Positions 22,446 to 30,902 of a DNA stretch of 30,993 nucleotides are shown here, piece after piece. Both the position numbers and the translations under genes were made by a program. Origin of the DNA: Verrucomicrobiales bacterium. GTDB taxonomy: Bacteria; Verrucomicrobiota; Verrucomicrobiia; Verrucomicrobiales; DEV007. The notes under the pieces were generated by a model. The model ran no database searches. It was given only the letters and a program-made list of their open reading frames with translations, and was not told the origin of the DNA. The stretch is taken from the NCBI GenBank assembly GCA_021648365.1, contig JAKISY010000058.1, positions 1-30,993 on the forward strand, written 5' to 3'. Position 1 is the stretch's first letter; each line of letters opens with the position of its first letter.

Positions 22446-23948
22446 TCACAGATCGACGACGTAGAAGCGGCCTTGTGAGACTTGCTGGGCTTCGGGGATG
22501 GAGATCCAGCGTTCCATGTAGCGTTCGCCCCAGCTGTCGCTGAAGGCGATTTCATTGGTGTCTTTGTTGTAGCCGATGATGATGACGATGTGTGCGGTGT
22601 CGCGTTCTTTTCTCAATTGCGCGGTGCTGGCTTCTTGCAGCACCTTTTTTTTGTAGCTGCTCCACATTTCTAGGTCTTGTCTCTCTTTGGTGCGGGTATT
22701 GGCTATTTCATTAAAGGGTTTGGTACTGAAAAGGGTCCACATCACCGGGATGCCATCATCGATGTAGCGAGCTAACTCACGTAGTTTGATTTCTCCGTCC
22801 CAGATTTTGAAAGAGCGACCTTTGCGTTTGATGTCTTTGCCGACGGCGTCCAATAACAAGGTGGGCGAGGTGCCGCCGCCTAAGCCGGTTTGTCCAGCCA
22901 TGGCGAGCAGATACATGTCGGCGGGGATGCCGAGGTAGCGCATGCAGCGTTCTGCGGTGGCGGGCACGCAGTAACCTTTGGGTCCCTGATCGACCATGGG
23001 GATGTTGTTGATGACGACATCGCCATTGTCTCGTTTTTCCACATTGCCTCGCGCTCTTTTACGAATGAGGGAATCAGGCACGCGCTTAGATTTGCCGCGT
23101 TTGTCGGCAAACTCTACGGGCTGGATCGATAGGCTGACATATTCATTTTCTGCATTGCCTAGCAGGAAGGCGTGCCCACTCCAATCCCAACGAAGAACGG
23201 TTTGGCGGTTTTTTCCATCACCGAATTTCTGCCTTTTGGCGGGGCCTAAGATTTTGGTCAATGAAGTCGAGATGGCTTCTGCATCGCGATCCATGATTTT
23301 GTTGAGCCCTTCGGGGGTATCTGGCACGGCTTTGCCTTTGATGAAATGATCTTCACCCGAGCCGGCGGCGCCGAAAAAATCACCTTTGTTGGCAAATACG
23401 ATGGAGATACCATTGACCTTGCCTTCACCGCCATAGAGCACGGCGGAATAAGGACGGGCGGAGGCGAAGCGGTAGTCTTTTCGTGGGTAGGCTCGGTAAC
23501 TGCTCGAATAGGGGGTTTTGGATTCTCGTGGCCATTGCAGGCGAGCGGCGACTTGTTCGGTGGGGTTTTGCCATAAGTCGCCGTCGATGAACAGTTCGTG
23601 ACCGAGTAGGTCATTGATTTTTGCGAGAGGAAGCCCCGACTTGACGGGGGCTGGCGTCATGGTGTTGGGATTTTTGGACGTCCATTGTTTGATATAGCTT
23701 TGGTCGGTGGGAGAAAAACTCGCAACAGCGACGGTGTAATCGCGTCCATTTTCTAAGGTGATGGTAGCTTTACCTTGGTCGACGGCTTTGAGCCGTGCTT
23801 TGATTTTGACGCCCTGGATGTTGGTGAAGGTGCGTGATTCGCCTAGTTCGGCTTGGGAAATTGAGGGGGAAACCAGTAGGATTAGAAGGGTAAGAGCCAA
23901 TGATGCGTGGAGAGCAAGGGGATAGGGAGTGGGTAGTTTGGCGAGCAT
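22446..23948 (-). CDS. Secreted SHD1-domain / C39-like cysteine peptidase
   Basis: A 500-residue protein. I chose the ATG at 23948, where a signal peptide starts (LALHASLALTLLILLVSPSI, cleavage near SQA). The frame could start 20 codons earlier. Residues about 38-90 form an SLA1-homology (SHD1) domain of the kind attached to many planctomycete and verrucomicrobial exported proteins (RTFTNIQGVKIKARLKAVDQ, then FSPTDQSYIKQW). The C-terminal part is a C39-type papain-like peptidase: Gln/Cys in DQGPKGYCVPATAERC (Cys327), His453 (DTAHIVIIIGY) and Asp471 (FSDSWGE). A 220-residue linker domain between them is unassigned. No ABC exporter is near, so this is not an obvious bacteriocin-leader peptidase. 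Confidence 0.82.
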   Translation of the reverse strand: MLAKLPTPYPLALHASLALTLLILLVSPSISQAELGESRTFTNIQGVKIKARLKAVDQGKATITLENGRDYTVAVASFSPTDQSYIKQWTSKNPNTMTPAPVKSGLPLAKINDLLGHELFIDGDLWQNPTEQVAARLQWPRESKTPYSSSYRAYPRKDYRFASARPYSAVLYGGEGKVNGISIVFANKGDFFGAAGSGEDHFIKGKAVPDTPEGLNKIMDRDAEAISTSLTKILGPAKRQKFGDGKNRQTVLRWDWSGHAFLLGNAENEYVSLSIQPVEFADKRGKSKRVPDSLIRKRARGNVEKRDNGDVVINNIPMVDQGPKGYCVPATAERCMRYLGIPADMYLLAMAGQTGLGGGTSPTLLLDAVGKDIKRKGRSFKIWDGEIKLRELARYIDDGIPVMWTLFSTKPFNEIANTRTKERQDLEMWSSYKKKVLQEASTAQLRKERDTAHIVIIIGYNKDTNEIAFSDSWGERYMERWISIPEAQQVSQGRFYVVDL

Positions 23949-24137
23949 GGTTGAATCGATAGGTTTTGGATAAGATAGGTAAAAAGTGGCTTGGATACAA
24001 GTTTTCAATCCGGATGAACAAAGTGAGAGGAAAAAGGGGTTGATGAATGAGCTTTTTCAGAATAGGATGCGCGCGTTCCTGTTGTGAGCGATTGAGTGCA
24101 GATGAGTTTCATCTGAGTTCATGCGCCTGCCAAATAA

Positions 24138-24210
24138 GGGGCATTAGCTCAGTTGGTAGAGCGCCTCAATGGCATTGAGGAGGTCATCGGTTCGATTCCG
24201 GTATGCTCCA
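24138..24210 (+). tRNA. tRNA-Ala (GGC anticodon)
   Basis: 73 nt fold as a full cloverleaf. The acceptor stem GGGGCAT pairs with ATGCTCC (one G-T), the D arm is GCTC AGTTGGTA GAGC, the anticodon stem CCTCA/TGAGG encloses ATGGCAT with anticodon GGC, and the T arm ATCGG TTCGATT CCGGT is canonical. The 3' CCA is not encoded (A24210 is the discriminator). A 7-bp hairpin CAGATGA-GTT-TCATCTG lies 23 nt upstream (24099-24115). Confidence 0.97.
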
Positions 24211-24265
24211 CTTTTTAACTACACGGTTGGCTTGCAGTTGTGGCTATGGTATGGATATTGTTTCC

Positions 24266-24658
24266 ATGGCTATCCAAAAACCTTTTTCGATTGCTGCTAG
24301 GTTACAGAGTCTACGTTACGCATTTTGCGGGCTGGTGATCTTGCTGCGTTCTCAACACAACGTTTGGCTGCATGCGATAGCTACCATCATTACGGTGGCG
24401 GTGGGATTTTTTTTCGCTATCTCTGCTGTTGAATGGGCATTGCTCGTATTGGCGATTTCGGGGGTATGGGTAGCGGAGGCTTTGAATACGGCGATTGAAT
24501 TTTTGGCGGATGCCACGCATCCAGAGATTCATCCTCTGATTGCTAAATGCAAAGATGTGGCGGCGGCGGGAGTGTTGATCGCAGCGGGAGGTGCGATGCT
24601 CATAGGCTTGTTAGTTTTTTCCCATCATTTATGGGAAAGACTTTCTTTTTTGGGCTAA
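24266..24658 (+). CDS. dgkA: Diacylglycerol kinase / undecaprenol kinase family
   Basis: A small integral membrane kinase of about 130 residues that phosphorylates diacylglycerol or undecaprenol for lipid recycling. Starting at Met24266 gives MAIQKPFSIAARLQSLRYAF. The open frame reaches back into the tRNA, so earlier starts (24251 or 24203) are less likely. Three hydrophobic helices are visible (WLHAIATIITVAVGFFFAIS; WALLVLAISGVWVAEALNTA; VAAAGVLIAAGGAMLIGLLV). The family signature EALNTAIEFLAD and the following KDVAAAGV carry the catalytic Glu and Mg/ATP contacts. Its stop overlaps the 3' end of uvrA by 30 nt, tail to tail. Confidence 0.92.
   Translation: MAIQKPFSIAARLQSLRYAFCGLVILLRSQHNVWLHAIATIITVAVGFFFAISAVEWALLVLAISGVWVAEALNTAIEFLADATHPEIHPLIAKCKDVAAAGVLIAAGGAMLIGLLVFSHHLWERLSFLG
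24616..24651 (+). terminator. Hairpin plus T-rich run at the dgkA 3' end
   Basis: TTTCCCAT (24618-24625) pairs with ATGGGAAA (24631-24638) around a 5-nt loop, followed by ctttctttttt on the plus strand. It overlaps the last codons of both dgkA and uvrA. It could terminate dgkA transcription, but it lies before the stop codon, so translation may interfere. Confidence 0.3.
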
Positions 24659-27600
24659 TTCCAATTTATTTCGTGAACTTGGTAGCAGCTTTTTCAAAAA
24701 GGGTGCGGTGCGTGATTCTTTGCACTGTGCGATTTGTTCTGGGGTGCCGCTGGCGACGATGCTTCCGCCATTGGGGCCGGCTTCGGGGCCGATGTCGAGG
24801 ATGTAGTCGGCTTCGGCGATGATGTCGAGGTTGTGCTCGATGACGATGACGGTGTGACCGTCATCGACGAGTCGGTGCAGCAGTTGGATCAAATGGGTGA
24901 CGTCTGCCATGTGAAGACCGATGGAGGGCTCTTCGATGACGTAGAGGTTGCGCACGCCATGCTTGCCGGTGGCGGATTTGAGTCGAGCGGTTTCGGATCT
25001 GCCGATGCCTCGGGTGAGCTGGGCGACGAGTTTGATGCGTTGCGCTTCACCGCCGGAGAGACTGGGGCTGGGTTGGCCGAGGGTGAGGTAGTCGAGGCCG
25101 GTGTCGCGCATCAGGTTCAGGGTGCGGTAGATGGTGGGGTGCCCAGAGAAAAATTCAGCGGCTTGGTCGATGGTCATGTCCATGACTTGACCGATGTTTT
25201 TACCGTTGTATTCGACTTCGAGTGTGGCGGCGTTATAACGGGCTTGCTGGCATTCTTCGCAGGGGATGTAGCTGGTGGGGAGAAAGCTCATTTCCAGTTT
25301 GATACGTCCGTTGCCTTTGCAGGCTTCGCAGCGTCCGCCTTCGGTGTTGAAGGAAAATCGGCTGGCGGTGTAGCCGCGGGTGCGGGCATCGGGTAGTTGG
25401 GCGAAAAGTTTGCGGATGTGGTCGAAGAGTTTGACGTAGGTAGCTGGCGTGGAGCGCGAGGTTTTGCCGATGGGGGATTGATCCACTTCGTAAACGGCGG
25501 TGATGTTGCCATCTACGCCAGAGATAGATTTGAGCGGCGCAGCAAGGCGGGTGCCTTTTGTGTCGAGCAGATTTTTCACCGCAGGCAGCAGGACGCCACG
25601 TATCAAAGTAGATTTACCTGATCCGGAAATTCCACTGATGACGGTTAGACGATTGAGCGGAATCTGTGCGTCGAGTTGGTGGATGTTGTGCAGGCTGGCA
25701 CCTTTGATTTTCAGCCAACCTTTACGGCTCTTGATAGCGGGAAGTGGGCGCCGTTTGCCTGAGAGTGGATGGCTGACGGGTTCGCGCATGGCGAGGGCGG
25801 TCGGTGATAACGCGAGTTGTTTTTTTTCGGCGGCAGTGAGCCTTTTTTTGCTGAGCAATTTGGGTGGGCCTGAGAAAACCACTTCGCCGCCAAATTGACC
25901 TGCGGCAGGTCCGAGGTCGATGACGTGATCGGCGCGGCGCAGGGTTTCTTCGTCGTGCTCGACCACCAGCAGCGAATTGCCTTTGTCGCGTAGCGCAATC
26001 AGAGTATCGAGCAAGCTCTGGTTGTCACGCGGGTGCAGTCCGATGGTGGGTTCGTCGAGGATGTAAAGGACACCGCGTAGGTTGGAGCCGAGTTGGGAGG
26101 CAAGGCGGATGCGCTGGGATTCTCCTCCCGAGAGCGTATTGGCGGAGCGGTCGAGTTGCAGGTAGCCGAGTCCGACCTCTTCCATGAAGCGCAGGCGTTG
26201 GCAGATTTCGGGCAGGATGTCGCGGGCTATAAGTGCGTCGTGACCTTTGAACTTGAACGAATCAAAGACGTGCTGAGCTTCACTGACGGAGAGATGGGTG
26301 ATATCGCTGATGTTGTGACCTTGGATTTTCACATGCAGGGAGACTTCGTTGAGGCGTGCGCCGTGGCATTCGGGGCAGCTTTCGAACTCGGTGATGTCTG
26401 CTTTTGAACGTCGCGATTCTTCCTGCAGTTCAGATTCTAAGATGGAGTCGGCATTGGCATCGAGGTATTGATCGGCTTGTTTTTTTGGCACGGCGCCATA
26501 ACCTCGGCAGGTGGGGCAGTAGCCGTGAGGTGAGTTGAAGGAGAACATGCGAGGATCGGGTTCTTCGAAGGAACGTCCCGTATCTGGATCGCTCAAGGTG
26601 GTGGAGACGATATGAAGCTTTCCTTTACTGTCTCGATAGTGGGCGGTGTTTTTGCCAATGCGCAGGGCGTCTTCGATGGCACTGCGCAATTCAGTAGGCG
26701 GTGTTTTTTTAGAAATTTCAGCGATGACCACATCGATGCTGTGTTCCTTGAAGCGGGCGAGTTTTTGGAAGCCTTTGACGGGCATCAGTTCACCATCGAC
26801 GAGCAGGGTGGTGTAACCTTTGCGCTCAGCCCATTGGGCGACGTCAGTGTGAAAGCCTTTACGAGCTTTGATGATGGGGGCGAGGATCAGGGACTTGCCC
26901 TGCGTGCTTGCTTTGCGGATGCGGGTGAGGATGGCGGTGACGCTTTGTTTGGTGACGGCTTTGCCGGTATCGGGAGAATGCTGGATGCCGGTTTTGGCAA
27001 AGAGCAGACGCAGGAAGTGGTAAACCTCGGTGACGGTGGCGACGGTGGATTTCCCCCCGCCACGCGAGATGCGTTGTTCGATCGCGACGGTCGGGGGCAG
27101 TCCGGTGATGTGGTCGATGTCGGGTCGCTCCAGTTGCTCGACGAACTGGCGGGCGTAGGCTGACATCGAATCGAGGAAGCGGCGTTGCCCTTCGGCAAAG
27201 ATGATGTCAAAAGCGAGCGTAGATTTACCTGATCCACTGAGACCGGTGACCACCACCAGTTGGTTGCGCGGCACTTCGATGCTGATGTTTTTGAGGTTGT
27301 GTTCGCGAGCGCCGTGCAGGGCAATGACGGCGTCCTTTTTGGCAATCGAATACAGTGGGGCAGTTTCGGCTACTTTGCTAAGTGTGGCAGGGTTCCCTGA
27401 GAGCAGTGGGGCGAGGTAACGACCGGTGTGAGACGCTGCAATGGTGGCGATCTCTTCGGGCGTTCCGGTGGCGACTAGGGTGCCGCCTGCGCTTCCGGCT
27501 TCGGGTCCGAGGTCGATGAGGTGGTCGGCGCACTTGATGACTTCGAGGTGATGTTCGATGACTAACACGGTATTGCCGGCTTCGACTAGGCGATCAAAGA

Positions 27601-30343
27601 CTTGCAGCAGCATGGCGATGTCATCGAAGTGCAGACCGGTGGTGGGTTCGTCGAAGATCAGTAGTGAGTTAGGTTTTTTGTCTTCTTTTTTTTGTTGGCT
27701 AACGGATTCGAGTAGGTGTCCGACCAGTTTGAGGCGTTGGGATTCTCCTCCGGAAAGGGTATTGAGCGCCTGACCGAGGCGCAAGTAGCCTAAGCCGACC
27801 TCGGCAAGGGTTTGCAGCTTTGCAACGATCTGTCCGGGGCGCCGGTCGGGTCTGATTTTTTTGGGTTCAATAGGAGTCTGATCCAAAGCGAAGAAAAAGG
27901 CGATTGCCTGAGTGATGGTGAAATTAAGGATCTGATGAATGTTTTTTCCAGTGAGTTGGTATTCCAGAGCTTCAGGGGTGTAGCGGCTTCCTTCGCATTC
28001 GGGGCAGGTGACATAGAGGTCACTGAGAAACTGCATTTCTACTTTTTCAAAGCCGTTGCCCCAGCAACGTTCACAGCGTCCAGCTCCAGAGTTGAAAGAA
28101 AAATAGCCAGGGGTGAGTTGGCGAGCTTTGGCTTCTTCGGTGTCGGTGAACAGTTTGCGGATCAGCTCAAAGACGCCGGTGTAAACGGCGGGAGTGGAGC
28201 GTGGGGTGCGGGCGAGCGGCGCCTGGTCGACCATGATGACCTCATCGATGTGTTGATGACCGAGGATATTCTTGCAGCGGCCGGGTTCGGCGGGTGAACT
28301 CTGTCCGAGTTTTTGCAGCAAGTTCTCATAGAGAACGGAATGCACGAGGGTCGATTTCCCTGAGCCAGAGACTCCTGTTACGCAGGTGAATAGGTGCAAA
28401 GGTATATCGACGTCGATTTTTTGTAGATTGTGTTGCTGGGCGGCGACAATTTTCAAACATTTGCTTTTGATGACCTTGCGCCGCTTGGCTGGAATCGGGA
28501 TGCATTTTTTCCCAGAGAGGTAAGCTGCGGTTAGAGAAGGTGTTTTGGATTGAGCGAGTTTTTCGGGAGAGCCAGTGAAAACCAGTTCGCCGCCGTCTTC
28601 ACCGCGGCCAGGTCCGATGTCGATGAGGTGATCCGCTGCTCGTATGACAGACTCGTCGTGTTCGACGACGGCTAGAGTATTGCCGTTGTCACGCAGTTGT
28701 TGCATGATTTTGATCAGTAGATCGGTGTCGCGTGGGTGCAGTCCAACGGTGGGTTCGTCGAGCACAAAGAGGGTCGAGGTGAGCGAAGCGCCGAGGCAAG
28801 TGGTTAGGTTGACACGTTCGGTTTCGCCACCAGACAGAGTGCGGGTGGGGCGATCGAGATTGAGGTAGGAGAGACCGACTTGTTCGAGGTAGCGCAGTCG
28901 ATTACAGACTTCACTGTGTAACATCTCTGCGGTGGAGTCATTGGCTGGCAGGGGGATGGATTCGAGGAAATTGAGAGCTTCGTTGATCGGTAGTTGCCAG
29001 ATTTCTGGCAGGGTTTTTCCTTCGGCACGGTAGTTGAGAGCTTCAGGTTGTAGTCGAGTGCCTTCGCAGGCATGGCATTTGGTGTAGGAGCGGAAGCGAC
29101 TGAGGAAAACGCGCACGTGCATGCGGTAGGTGCGGGTTTCGAGCCAGTCGAAAAAGCCGCGCACGCCATACCAGCAACTTTCGCTCCACGCTTTGTCTGC
29201 ATCGCCAGGATACTCGCCTTGCAGGATCCATTGTTGATCGGTCTTGGCGAGATCCTCAAAGGGGGCGTTGATGTCGATGCCTCGAATGCCGGCGTAGAGT
29301 TCTAGTTCGACTTGGCATTCTTGGTGACGGTTGCCGTGGAAGGCTTTGACGAGACCTTCTCGAATACTGAGGGATGGATCGGGCAGGGCGCGGTCGAGGT
29401 CGATGCCGATGACGCGTCCGAAACCTCGGCACTCGGGACAGGCGCCGAGGGGATTGTTGAAAGTGAAAAGATTGGGCGTGGGTGCGTGTAAATCGAGATC
29501 GCAGTGGGCGCAATGCCAATGACGTGAGAAATGCACAGCAGGGTTCGGCTTGGTTGCGCTATCGGCTGGATGGATACTGACTTTTCCTTTGCCGAGCTGA
29601 AAAGCCGTTTCCACAGCTTCGAGTAATCTAGCGGAAGGTTTTTTAGCAGAGGCGGGGATTTTGACTCTATCTTGGATCACGTCGATGATCGCTGGCAGTT
29701 TTTTGTGAGGAAAGCTTTGATCGGTGCGCCAGGTTTTGCCGAAGAGTTGCACTCTCAGATACCCTTGCGCTTGTAGAAATTCGAAAAACTCTGTGGGGTC
29801 AGCTTGCTTGCCGACTGGAATGCCGAAGGTGATAAGGATGGATTGACTGGCGAAATGTTTGAGCAAGTGCTGGGCGACAGAGCTTGGGGTTTCTGGGCGA
29901 ACGGCTTGCTGGCATTCGGGGCAAGTGGCTTGTGCGATGCGGGGGAAAAAGAGCTTCAAGTAGTCGTTGATCTCGGTGATGGTGCCGACGGTCGAGCGTG
30001 TGGTTTTGACTTTGTTGGATTGTTCGATCGCGATCGCAGGAGGTATGCCGTGGATGGCATCGACTTGCGGTTTGTCCATGCGGTCAAAAAATTGACGAGT
30101 GTAGGGAGAGAAAGTTTCGATGTAGCGTCGCTGCCCTTCGGCGTAGAGCGTTTGGAAGGCTAGACTCGATTTACCAGAGCCGCTGGGCCCGGTGATGACA
30201 TTGAGTTTACCGAGCGGCAAGTCGAGGTCGATATTCTTGAGATTATTCTGCCTCACCCCACGAATGAGGATGTGGCTATCACTGAGCGAAGCCGCTTTTT
30301 TTGCAGTTTTAGAAGGACGTGGAGTAGAATGGGTAGCTGACAT
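24629..30343 (-). CDS. uvrA: Double-length (tandem) UvrA, excinuclease ABC subunit A
   Basis: DNA-damage recognition ATPase of nucleotide excision repair, here 1904 residues: two complete UvrA units in one chain. The start is Met30343 (MSATHSTP); the frame extends further upstream without family similarity. Four Walker A motifs occur: GPSGSGKSS (near residue 55), GVSGSGKST (about 660), GLSGSGKST (about 1037) and GISGSGKST (about 1573). Four LSGGE signatures follow, at about 500, 862, 1403 and 1762. Zinc-binding CxxC pairs include CAHC/CPEC, CERC/CPEC and CEAC/CEEC, but the second unit lacks some cysteines of its first finger. Walker B of the last site is VIEEPSIGL, with Glu for the usual Asp. 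Similar tandem UvrA proteins are known in chlamydiae and other PVC members. Confidence 0.95.
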   Translation of the reverse strand: MSATHSTPRPSKTAKKAASLSDSHILIRGVRQNNLKNIDLDLPLGKLNVITGPSGSGKSSLAFQTLYAEGQRRYIETFSPYTRQFFDRMDKPQVDAIHGIPPAIAIEQSNKVKTTRSTVGTITEINDYLKLFFPRIAQATCPECQQAVRPETPSSVAQHLLKHFASQSILITFGIPVGKQADPTEFFEFLQAQGYLRVQLFGKTWRTDQSFPHKKLPAIIDVIQDRVKIPASAKKPSARLLEAVETAFQLGKGKVSIHPADSATKPNPAVHFSRHWHCAHCDLDLHAPTPNLFTFNNPLGACPECRGFGRVIGIDLDRALPDPSLSIREGLVKAFHGNRHQECQVELELYAGIRGIDINAPFEDLAKTDQQWILQGEYPGDADKAWSESCWYGVRGFFDWLETRTYRMHVRVFLSRFRSYTKCHACEGTRLQPEALNYRAEGKTLPEIWQLPINEALNFLESIPLPANDSTAEMLHSEVCNRLRYLEQVGLSYLNLDRPTRTLSGGETERVNLTTCLGASLTSTLFVLDEPTVGLHPRDTDLLIKIMQQLRDNGNTLAVVEHDESVIRAADHLIDIGPGRGEDGGELVFTGSPEKLAQSKTPSLTAAYLSGKKCIPIPAKRRKVIKSKCLKIVAAQQHNLQKIDVDIPLHLFTCVTGVSGSGKSTLVHSVLYENLLQKLGQSSPAEPGRCKNILGHQHIDEVIMVDQAPLARTPRSTPAVYTGVFELIRKLFTDTEEAKARQLTPGYFSFNSGAGRCERCWGNGFEKVEMQFLSDLYVTCPECEGSRYTPEALEYQLTGKNIHQILNFTITQAIAFFFALDQTPIEPKKIRPDRRPGQIVAKLQTLAEVGLGYLRLGQALNTLSGGESQRLKLVGHLLESVSQQKKEDKKPNSLLIFDEPTTGLHFDDIAMLLQVFDRLVEAGNTVLVIEHHLEVIKCADHLIDLGPEAGSAGGTLVATGTPEEIATIAASHTGRYLAPLLSGNPATLSKVAETAPLYSIAKKDAVIALHGAREHNLKNISIEVPRNQLVVVTGLSGSGKSTLAFDIIFAEGQRRFLDSMSAYARQFVEQLERPDIDHITGLPPTVAIEQRISRGGGKSTVATVTEVYHFLRLLFAKTGIQHSPDTGKAVTKQSVTAILTRIRKASTQGKSLILAPIIKARKGFHTDVAQWAERKGYTTLLVDGELMPVKGFQKLARFKEHSIDVVIAEISKKTPPTELRSAIEDALRIGKNTAHYRDSKGKLHIVSTTLSDPDTGRSFEEPDPRMFSFNSPHGYCPTCRGYGAVPKKQADQYLDANADSILESELQEESRRSKADITEFESCPECHGARLNEVSLHVKIQGHNISDITHLSVSEAQHVFDSFKFKGHDALIARDILPEICQRLRFMEEVGLGYLQLDRSANTLSGGESQRIRLASQLGSNLRGVLYILDEPTIGLHPRDNQSLLDTLIALRDKGNSLLVVEHDEETLRRADHVIDLGPAAGQFGGEVVFSGPPKLLSKKRLTAAEKKQLALSPTALAMREPVSHPLSGKRRPLPAIKSRKGWLKIKGASLHNIHQLDAQIPLNRLTVISGISGSGKSTLIRGVLLPAVKNLLDTKGTRLAAPLKSISGVDGNITAVYEVDQSPIGKTSRSTPATYVKLFDHIRKLFAQLPDARTRGYTASRFSFNTEGGRCEACKGNGRIKLEMSFLPTSYIPCEECQQARYNAATLEVEYNGKNIGQVMDMTIDQAAEFFSGHPTIYRTLNLMRDTGLDYLTLGQPSPSLSGGEAQRIKLVAQLTRGIGRSETARLKSATGKHGVRNLYVIEEPSIGLHMADVTHLIQLLHRLVDDGHTVIVIEHNLDIIAEADYILDIGPEAGPNGGSIVASGTPEQIAQCKESRTAPFLKKLLPSSRNKLELAQKRKSFP

Positions 30344-30520
30344 GATGAAGCGAGCAATGTGGCAGTCACTCTGTCGCCTGATGGTGAAGCGGCAAACTAA
30401 ATTCTGTAGCTGATATTGCGAGGTCGAGGAAAGGGCTATTGCAATCAGGACGGCAATGGTTCGATCCGAGGTGAGCGTGGGGCTGTGTGCAACTGTCCAT
30501 GGTATGCCGAGGCGGCGTAT

Positions 30521-30589
30521 CGCAGTCAAAGTTACCCAATGATTTGACCGCCGAAGTCTTGGCGAAGGAGGGCCGCAGTCAAAGTTGCC
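30521..30589 (+). repeat. Pair of 16-nt direct repeats upstream of uvrA
   Basis: CGCAGTCAAAGTT(A/G)CC occurs at 30521-30536 and 30574-30589, one mismatch, 53 nt apart. Between them is ccgccgaagtcttggcg, which can partly pair. The repeats lie 178 nt upstream of the uvrA start codon. They could be regulator sites or the ends of a small repeat unit. Confidence 0.5.
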
Positions 30590-30852
30590 GAGTAAATAAC
30601 CCTGAGCGGTTAATCATACCTGCTAAGTTCACCTGCCCACGGGGGTGGCGGAACCGTTCGAGTTCAGCGATAGCGTTTGGTGTGCGAATTGCAAGAATAT
30701 TCTCCTGACCCGTTTCATGTTATTTGTCAATATATGCTGACTGACCCCTTTTACGAGCGGCAAGTCGGTAACAGTTTAGCTGTTTTCGCCCTCTAATTGC
30801 TCGGTTCCATGGGAGTTCAATTATTTTTCTTGCTTTATAGCGGTTTGTGCTG
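30590..30852. other. Gene-free interval with remnants
   Basis: No intact gene. On the minus strand a 45-codon stretch without a start (about 30575-30712, containing ILAIRTPNAIAELERF and NLAGMINRSGLF) looks protein-like and may be a gene fragment. Its upstream flank on that strand (about 30720-30755) contains aaaaggggtcagtcag and a tgacaaat segment, which I recall from sequences next to IS200/REP-associated transposases. Both are suggestions from memory and not established. Confidence 0.25.
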
Positions 30853-30886
30853 TTTCATTCAGGCGCATTAGAACGCCTGAATGAAA
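30853..30886 (+). repeat. Perfect 13-bp inverted repeat
   Basis: TTTCATTCAGGCG (30853-30865) and CGCCTGAATGAAA (30874-30886) flank an 8-nt loop. It is a strong hairpin in either strand. There is no long T-tract on either side, so it may be a factor-dependent terminator, a protein site or the end of a small mobile element. Confidence 0.75.
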
Positions 30887-30902
30887 TCTAAATAATAACC
30901 TG

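Noticed and set aside
24203..24265. dgkA start inside the tRNA 3' end
   Set aside because: It would overlap the mature tRNA, and the extra residues do not resemble the family N-terminus.
30487..30708. Plus-strand ORF upstream of uvrA
   Set aside because: Composition is not protein-like, it spans the direct repeats, and the opposite strand reads better as a fragment.
30853..30886. Integron attC site
   Set aside because: The characteristic core-site motifs (GTTRRRY/RYYYAAC) at the outer ends are absent, and no integrase or cassette array is seen.
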